A DNA stretch of 64,000 nt from the NCBI GenBank assembly GCA_910589275.1, contig CAJUTH010000006.1, forward strand, positions 47,140-111,139. The letters are read 5' to 3'. This stretch comes from an uncultured Dorea sp. GTDB lineage: Bacteria > Bacillota > Clostridia > Lachnospirales > Lachnospiraceae. Shown one piece after another: positions 59,124 through 64,000 of the stretch. Numbering within the stretch: position 1 is the stretch's first letter; every line of letters begins with the position of its first letter. The translations under genes and the position numbers were made by a program. Below the pieces are notes generated by a model. It saw only the letters and a list, made by a program, of their open reading frames with translations, was not told the DNA's origin and ran no database searches.

Positions 59124-59154
59124 TTGACCGTACTGTTACTGTACGGTCTATGAT
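59124..59154 (+). promoter_or_regulatory. MerR-type promoter/operator of the MATE gene
   Basis: TTGACC (59124-59129) and TATGAT (59149-59154) have a 19-bp spacer, the long spacing recognised by MerR activators. The spacer holds the dyad GACCGTAC-N7-GTACGGTC (59126-59148), perfect over 8 bp per arm. The transcript would start near 59161, after the ATG at 59160. Confidence 0.85.
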
Positions 59155-59198
59155 AATGTATGCAGGAGGAAAATGCAATTCGATTGGAGGAAAAGATT

Positions 59199-60530
59199 GT
59201 GGAAAATACAAGTATTTATGAAAAACCTGTTACGTTGAAGCATATTTTAAAATTTGCCGTGCCGACCATTGCCATGACGGTATTTATGTCCTTTTATACG
59301 ATGGTTGACGGTCTGTTTGTGTCGAACCTGATCGGTACGGACGCGCTTTCGGCAATTAATTTGACGGCGCCTGTGATACAGCTTGTGACGGCGGTTTCCA
59401 CCATGCTTGCCACCGGGGGCAGCGCGGTTATTATGAAGAAGATGGGGGAGCAGAAAACAGATGAGGCAAAGGAGGATTTTACGTTTTTGATTCTGGTAAA
59501 TGTGATTGCAGGCTTTGTTATGTGCGCGGCCGGGTATCTGGCCATGGATCACATTTTTGCCGGAATGAATCTTTCCGCCGATGTGGAAGGGTATTGTGTG
59601 GAATATCTAAGCCGTTATCTTTTGTTTACCGTGCCGATTCTTCTGATGAATAACTTTACTCTTTATATGATTGCCAGCGAAAAGGCAAAGCTTTCCCTGG
59701 TCTGCTCGGTGGCTGGCGGAATTTTAAATATAGTTCTTGATTATGTGTTTATTGCCGTGCTTGGCATGGAGATCGGCGGCGCGGCTTATGCGACGGGGCT
59801 TGGATATTCGGTAACGGCTGTCGTGGGACTGTTCGTTTTTGGCCGGAAAAAGAGTCTGCTGCATTTTAAGAAACCGGCGTTTCGTGCAAAGGTTCTTACA
59901 GCCGCGGCATCCAATGGATGTTCGGAGATGGCGACGGCTCTTGTTACCGGTATTATTACATTGATGTTTAACTGGACGATGCTCTATTACGCGAGGGAGG
60001 ACGGCGTTGCGGCGGTAACGATCATCATGTATGTGCTGATGTTTGCCAGTTCCCTGTATACAGGGTATTCCTACGGCGTAGCGCCTATGCTGAGCTACTA
60101 CTACGGGGAGCAGAACCGTGGGAAGCTTAAGAAACTGGTTTCGCTGAGTCTGAGAGTGATCGCGGTGATTTCTGTAATTACGGCTGTGGGTTCTTTCCTG
60201 TTTACAAGGCCGCTGGTATCGGTATTTGCGCGCCCGGATAATCCGGTCTGTGATTTGGCTGTGGCGGGGAATCGGATCTGTACGGCGGCGCTTCTTTTTA
60301 TCGGGTTTAATATTTTTGCCAGCGGGATGTTTACGGCGCTGTCTAATGGGACGGTATCGGCTGTCCTAGCATTTTCCCGGTCCTTTGTGTTTATGCTGGT
60401 TACGATGATCTCTTTTCCGCTGTTCTTCGGGGTAACGGGCGTCTGGCTGGCGACGCCGGCGGCGGAACTGATGGCGCTTGCATTGGCCGGGTTTATGTTC
60501 CTGAAGTACAGAAGGCGGTATGGATATTAG
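59199..60530 (+). CDS. MATE-family multidrug efflux transporter
   Basis: 443-aa transporter with about 12 membrane segments, MOP superfamily. Typical pieces: LKHILKFAVPTIAMTVFMSF, YTMVDGLFVSNLIGTDALSA near residue 35 and GYSYGVAPMLSYYYGEQNRG near 295. The start is the GTG at 59199 (VENTSIYEKPVTLK), 8 nt after TTGGAGG. An ATG at 59160 would lie at or before the transcript start. A 21-codon frame at 59173 (ATG after AGGAGG) overlaps the start in another frame and could be a leader peptide. Regulated by the MerR gene upstream. Confidence 0.9.
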   Translation: MENTSIYEKPVTLKHILKFAVPTIAMTVFMSFYTMVDGLFVSNLIGTDALSAINLTAPVIQLVTAVSTMLATGGSAVIMKKMGEQKTDEAKEDFTFLILVNVIAGFVMCAAGYLAMDHIFAGMNLSADVEGYCVEYLSRYLLFTVPILLMNNFTLYMIASEKAKLSLVCSVAGGILNIVLDYVFIAVLGMEIGGAAYATGLGYSVTAVVGLFVFGRKKSLLHFKKPAFRAKVLTAAASNGCSEMATALVTGIITLMFNWTMLYYAREDGVAAVTIIMYVLMFASSLYTGYSYGVAPMLSYYYGEQNRGKLKKLVSLSLRVIAVISVITAVGSFLFTRPLVSVFARPDNPVCDLAVAGNRICTAALLFIGFNIFASGMFTALSNGTVSAVLAFSRSFVFMLVTMISFPLFFGVTGVWLATPAAELMALALAGFMFLKYRRRYGY

Positions 60531-60559
60531 CATATTTCGTTCTTGGGATTGTCTATCTT

Positions 60560-60644
60560 CCGTTAAACGGTATTTTCTTTTTTACAATTTGTCTCACTTT
60601 TTACACTATATTTGTTGATTTTACTGTGTGAAACAGGTAAAATC
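60560..60644 (+). other. AT-rich gap after the MATE gene: weak terminator and a hairpin
   Basis: CCGT/ACGG (60560-60570) followed by TATTTTCTTTTTT looks like a weak terminator. GATTTTAC (60617-60624) pairs with GTAAAATC (60637-60644), extended by TGT/ACA. TTTTTACA occurs twice between them. No gene is seen in 60531-60732 other than the next leader. Confidence 0.4.
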
Positions 60645-60732
60645 GGTTGTAAAAGCAAGAGGATATTCATTTTACAGAGTATGGGTTTTGTAGTATCGTA
60701 ATAACAGATTGTTTGTGAGAAGGAAGATAACT

Positions 60733-61080
60733 ATGCATCAAAAAGATATTGAAAAATTTGCTTTTTTCTATATGTGCGGACAGAGAGATAAAAGATTAAT
60801 AGAAGGGAGAGAAAAAATGACGTTTCAGGATTTCGACAGGCTCATTTTTATTACGGAATTTCTGGGACTGGACCATCTGAGTCTGGAAATATGGAACCGG
60901 TATTCGACGAAGTTTCAGGCGCAGCTTCAGGATTTGGAAAATCAGTTTCTGGAGGATCCGAAAGATATGGCGCTGGCGGAATATACAGTGGATACTCAAC
61001 TGCGTGACAGATGGCTTGAGGAATTCTGCGCATCGGTTCCGGACGAAGAGGTACGCGGATGGATAATGATTCAGGTGTGA
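60733..61080 (+). CDS. Hypothetical small protein
   Basis: 115-aa soluble protein (MHQKDIEKFAFFYMCGQRDK start) with RBS AAGGAAG 6 nt upstream. Residues 27-60 read MTFQDFDRLIFITEFLGLDH, and LRDRWLEEFCASVPDEEVRG lies near the end. It is mostly helical and rich in charged residues, with no membrane segment and no motif I recognise. It precedes ppdK with a separate ppdK promoter between, so functional linkage is not indicated. Confidence 0.5.
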   Translation: MHQKDIEKFAFFYMCGQRDKRLIEGREKMTFQDFDRLIFITEFLGLDHLSLEIWNRYSTKFQAQLQDLENQFLEDPKDMALAEYTVDTQLRDRWLEEFCASVPDEEVRGWIMIQV

Positions 61081-61122
61081 GCAAATCCCATTCGCGAAGA
61101 GAATTTTAAATGGATTTGCGAA
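61081..61122 (+). other. Hairpin after the small hypothetical gene
   Basis: GCAAATCC (61081-61088) pairs with GGATTTGC (61112-61119), and TTCGC with GCGAA offers an alternative. No T-run follows, so it is at best an imperfect terminator. 61123-61189 shows nothing else. Confidence 0.4.
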
Positions 61123-61189
61123 AGCTGCTGTGAACGGAGTGTACAGTATCTAGATTATTAAAAATATGGTAATTCATGGAGTCTGGCAC

Positions 61190-61218
61190 TTGACGTACAT
61201 TGTCAAAAACAGTAAAAT
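61190..61218 (+). promoter_or_regulatory. Promoter of ppdK
   Basis: TTGACG (61190-61195), 17-bp spacer, TAAAAT (61213-61218). The -35 begins a short inverted repeat, TTGAC-N7-GTCAA. The start site would be near 61225, and the AGGAGG RBS at 61253 then precedes the ATG at 61269. Confidence 0.7.
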
Positions 61219-61268
61219 ATTTATGTGACTTGATTTTGAAAAATATTTATTTAGGAGGTCATTTGAAA

Positions 61269-63893
61269 ATGGCAAAATGGGTTTATTTGTTTAGTGAAGG
61301 TAATGCGAATATGCGTGAGCTTCTGGGCGGCAAGGGCGCGAACCTTGCAGAGATGACAAGCCTCGGACTCCCGGTGCCGCAGGGCTTTACGATTACCACA
61401 GAGGCATGTACTCAGTATTATGAAGACGGCAGAGAGATTAATGATGAGATTCAGGGTCAGATCAATGAGTACATTGTTAAAATGGAAGAAATTACCGGCA
61501 AGAAGTTTGGCGATCATGAGAATCCGCTTCTCGTATCTGTCCGCTCCGGAGCAAGGGCTTCTATGCCGGGTATGATGGATACAATTCTGAACCTTGGACT
61601 GAATGAGACCGTTGTGAACGTCATCGCTGAGAAGTCGAACAATCCGCGCTGGGCTTGGGACTGCTACCGGAGATTCATCCAGATGTATTCCGACGTTGTT
61701 ATGGAGGTTGGCAAGAAGTATTTTGAAGAGCTGATCGACAAGATGAAAGCAGACAGAGGCGTACAGCAGGATGTAGATCTTACGGCAGAGGACTTAAAGG
61801 AGCTGGCGAACCAGTTCAAGGCTGAGTATAAGGCTAAGATCGGCGCAGACTTCCCGGATGACCCGAAGGAGCAGCTCATGGGCGCTATTAAGGCTGTATT
61901 CCGTTCATGGGATAACCCGCGTGCGAACGTATACCGCCGTGATAATGACATTCCATATTCATGGGGAACCGCGGTGAACGTGCAGTCCATGGCATTCGGC
62001 AATATGGGCGACGACTGCGGTACAGGAGTTGCATTTACTCGCGACCCGGCTACGGGAGAGAACGGACTGTTCGGCGAGTTTTTGACCAACGCGCAGGGCG
62101 AGGACGTGGTTGCCGGTGTTCGTACGCCGATGCACATTTCCGAGATGGAGGACAAGTTCCCGGAAGCATTTACTCAGTTTAAAGAGGTCTGCAATACACT
62201 GGAGAAGCATTACAGAGATATGCAGGACATGGAGTTTACGGTAGAACACGGCAAGCTCTATATGCTGCAGACGCGTAACGGCAAGAGGACGGCACAGGCG
62301 GCTCTTAAGATTGCCTGCGATCTGGTTGACGAAGGCATGAGAACAGAGGAAGAGGCTGTTGCAATGATTGACCCGCGTAACTTAGATACGCTGCTTCATC
62401 CACAGTTTGACGCGGCTGCATTGAAGGCGGCGACACCGATGGGTAAGGGTCTTGGAGCATCTCCGGGCGCGGCATGCGGCAAGATTGTATTCTCTGCTGA
62501 TGACGCTGTAGCGTGGGCGGAAAGAGGAGAGAAGGTTGTTCTGGTCCGTCTTGAGACATCTCCGGAGGATATCACAGGCATGAAGTCCGCACAGGGTATC
62601 CTGACAGTCCGCGGCGGTATGACAAGCCATGCGGCAGTAGTTGCAAGAGGCATGGGCACCTGCTGTGTATCCGGATGCGGCGATATTGCTATGGATGAGG
62701 AGAATAAGAAATTTACACTGGATGGAAAAGAGTTCCATGAGGGAGACGCAATTTCTATCGATGGTACGACAGGTAATATTTATGCCGGAATTATTCCTAC
62801 CGTTGACGCTACGATTGCGGGCGAGTTCGGAAGAATTATGGCATGGGCTGACAAGTATAGAGTTCTGGAGGTTCGTACCAATGCAGATACGCCGGAGGAC
62901 GCAAGAAAGGCGCGCGAGCTTGGCGCAGAGGGTATCGGTCTGTGCCGTACCGAGCATATGTTCTTTGAAGAAGACAGAATCGCGGCATTCCGCGAGATGA
63001 TCTGCGCAGATACCGTAGAAGGAAGAGAAGCGGCTCTGGATAAGATCCTGCCATACCAGCAGGGAGATTTCGAGAAATTATATGAAGCAATGGAAGGCAA
63101 CCCGGTTAATATCCGTTTCCTTGACCCGCCGCTTCATGAGTTTGTTCCTACCGAGGAAGCAGATATTGAGAAGCTGGCTGCCGACATGGGTAAGAGCGTG
63201 GACGACATCAAGGCCATTATTGCCGGTCTTCATGAGTTCAATCCTATGATGGGCCACCGTGGATGCCGTTTGGCGGTTACTTATCCTGAGATTTCCGTGA
63301 TGCAGACTACCGCTGTTATCAAGGCTGCGTTAAATGTTCAATCCCGGCATCCCGAATGGAAGATAGTTCCCGAGATTATGATCCCTCTGGTAGGCGAAGT
63401 GAAAGAATTCCTTTACGTTAAGGGCATTGTTACCTCTACCGCCGACAAACTCATTAGCGAGGCGGGATCCAGCCTGAAGTATAAGGTCGGCACCATGATT
63501 GAGATCCCGAGAGCTGCTATGACAGCCGACGAGATTTCGCCTCATGCTGATTTCTTCTCATTTGGATCTAATGATTTGACTCAGATGACCTTTGGATTCA
63601 GCCGGGATGATGCGGGCAAGTTCCTGGATGCTTACTATGACAGGAAGATTTATGAGAATGATCCGTTCGCTAAGCTGGATCAGCATGGAGTGGGCCGTCT
63701 CATCTCGAATGCCACCCGTTGGGGCCGTTCTACAAATCCGAATATCCATGTGGGTATCTGCGGCGAGCACGGCGGAGATCCGAGTTCTGTAGAGTTCTGC
63801 CATAAGATCGGGTTGAATTATGTATCCTGCTCGCCATTCCGCGTACCGATTGCAAGACTTGCAGCGGCACAGGCGGCTATATCACAAAGATAG
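61269..63893 (+). CDS. ppdK: Pyruvate, phosphate dikinase
   Basis: 874-aa enzyme interconverting PEP, AMP and PPi with pyruvate, ATP and Pi. In anaerobes it serves glycolysis or gluconeogenesis. The N-terminal ATP-grasp domain has GGKGANLAEMTSLGLPVP and SVRSGARASMPGMMDTI. The swivel phosphohistidine domain has GGMTSHAAVVARGMG (phospho-His) near 457. The C-terminal PEP/pyruvate TIM barrel has MGHRGCRLAVTYPE near 660 and GICGEHGGD (catalytic Cys) near 836. The ATG at 61269 with AGGAGG gives the exact family length; upstream codons lack an RBS and precede the transcript start. Codon use is that of a highly expressed gene. Confidence 0.97.
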   Translation: MAKWVYLFSEGNANMRELLGGKGANLAEMTSLGLPVPQGFTITTEACTQYYEDGREINDEIQGQINEYIVKMEEITGKKFGDHENPLLVSVRSGARASMPGMMDTILNLGLNETVVNVIAEKSNNPRWAWDCYRRFIQMYSDVVMEVGKKYFEELIDKMKADRGVQQDVDLTAEDLKELANQFKAEYKAKIGADFPDDPKEQLMGAIKAVFRSWDNPRANVYRRDNDIPYSWGTAVNVQSMAFGNMGDDCGTGVAFTRDPATGENGLFGEFLTNAQGEDVVAGVRTPMHISEMEDKFPEAFTQFKEVCNTLEKHYRDMQDMEFTVEHGKLYMLQTRNGKRTAQAALKIACDLVDEGMRTEEEAVAMIDPRNLDTLLHPQFDAAALKAATPMGKGLGASPGAACGKIVFSADDAVAWAERGEKVVLVRLETSPEDITGMKSAQGILTVRGGMTSHAAVVARGMGTCCVSGCGDIAMDEENKKFTLDGKEFHEGDAISIDGTTGNIYAGIIPTVDATIAGEFGRIMAWADKYRVLEVRTNADTPEDARKARELGAEGIGLCRTEHMFFEEDRIAAFREMICADTVEGREAALDKILPYQQGDFEKLYEAMEGNPVNIRFLDPPLHEFVPTEEADIEKLAADMGKSVDDIKAIIAGLHEFNPMMGHRGCRLAVTYPEISVMQTTAVIKAALNVQSRHPEWKIVPEIMIPLVGEVKEFLYVKGIVTSTADKLISEAGSSLKYKVGTMIEIPRAAMTADEISPHADFFSFGSNDLTQMTFGFSRDDAGKFLDAYYDRKIYENDPFAKLDQHGVGRLISNATRWGRSTNPNIHVGICGEHGGDPSSVEFCHKIGLNYVSCSPFRVPIARLAAAQAAISQR

Positions 63894-64000
63894 GCGAAAA
63901 CCATTCTGGACTTTTACCATAAGTTTTGAAGAAGCACAGGCTTTCCGCAGGGCGAATGGTGGCTATCTTAGAAAAAATCAATGGGAAGATTTGACCGTTG

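Noticed and set aside
63894..64000. Open frame of ~34 codons to the window end (FTISFEEAQAFRRANGGYL region)
   Set aside because: It is composition-wise protein-like, but has no start codon or RBS and is cut by the window edge, so no call is possible.

Overview
The window is chromosomal DNA from a low-to-mid GC, strictly anaerobic Gram-positive bacterium of the class Clostridia, most likely a gut Lachnospiraceae member. Support for this: a pyruvate:ferredoxin oxidoreductase and a pyruvate phosphate dikinase, a 2-hydroxyacyl-CoA dehydratase-type (double-cubane) gene pair, the Firmicutes gene order priA-def-fmt-rsmB-rlmN-prpC-prkC-rsgA-rpe-thiN, strong AGGAGG ribosome binding sites, TTGACA/TATAAT promoters with 17-bp spacers, and MurE with the DNPR signature of meso-diaminopimelate walls. 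Nearly all genes are on the + strand. The exceptions are one MerR regulator and two gene remnants.

Layout. 1-339: decayed Abi-type phage-defence gene on the minus strand. 590-13944: long housekeeping operon (murE, priA, def, fmt, a yugP-like metallopeptidase, rsmB, rlmN, prpC, prkC, rsgA, rpe, thiN), in which rpe carries a one-base deletion. 13925-16240: ychF and lgt with a long nested hairpin terminator. 16351-20133: nifJ with its own promoter and a structured leader. 20148-24277: an AEC permease, an SseB-like protein, and a PAP2-pssA-psd phosphatidylethanolamine cluster. 24632-30841: an NhaC-type antiporter, a DUF4143 ATPase and an M16C peptidase. 30981-33579: era, a YqzL-like small protein, recO, and a ferritin-like protein preceded by three phased 32-bp palindromic repeats. 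33583-37924: an AlwI-like restriction-modification island bracketed by two near-identical copies of the glyS promoter, followed by glyS. 39518-43190: a four-gene sulfur / double-cubane-cluster module. 43328-55374: a LacI-controlled operon whose gene order matches the E. coli ycj cluster (ycjMNOPQRSTU). It comprises a GH13_18 phosphorylase, an ABC importer lacking its ATPase, three 3-keto-glycoside enzymes, a GH65 phosphorylase and beta-phosphoglucomutase. 55340-55519: Uma2 remnant. 55614-63893: MBL-fold hydrolase, M18 aminopeptidase (with a palindrome matching the ferritin repeats), an orphan riboswitch-like RNA element, a divergent MerR/MATE pair with a 19-bp-spacer promoter, a small hypothetical gene and ppdK.

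How it works together. The first operon links wall precursor synthesis, replication restart, translation maturation and Ser/Thr signalling. nifJ and ppdK anchor anaerobic pyruvate metabolism. The ycj-type operon should import a glucosyl-disaccharide or guloside, redox-epimerise unusual hexosides through 3-keto intermediates, and cleave alpha-glucosides phosphorolytically. Accessory DNA is limited to the restriction-modification island and several decayed defence or toxin-like remnants. The most notable findings are the complete Gram-positive ycj operon, the restriction-modification island flanked by duplicated glyS promoters, the TTGAAC-N7-GTTCAA palindrome shared by two distant loci, the orphan riboswitch-like element at 58131-58256, and the rpe frameshift. 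All calls come from reading the sequence; no database search was run.
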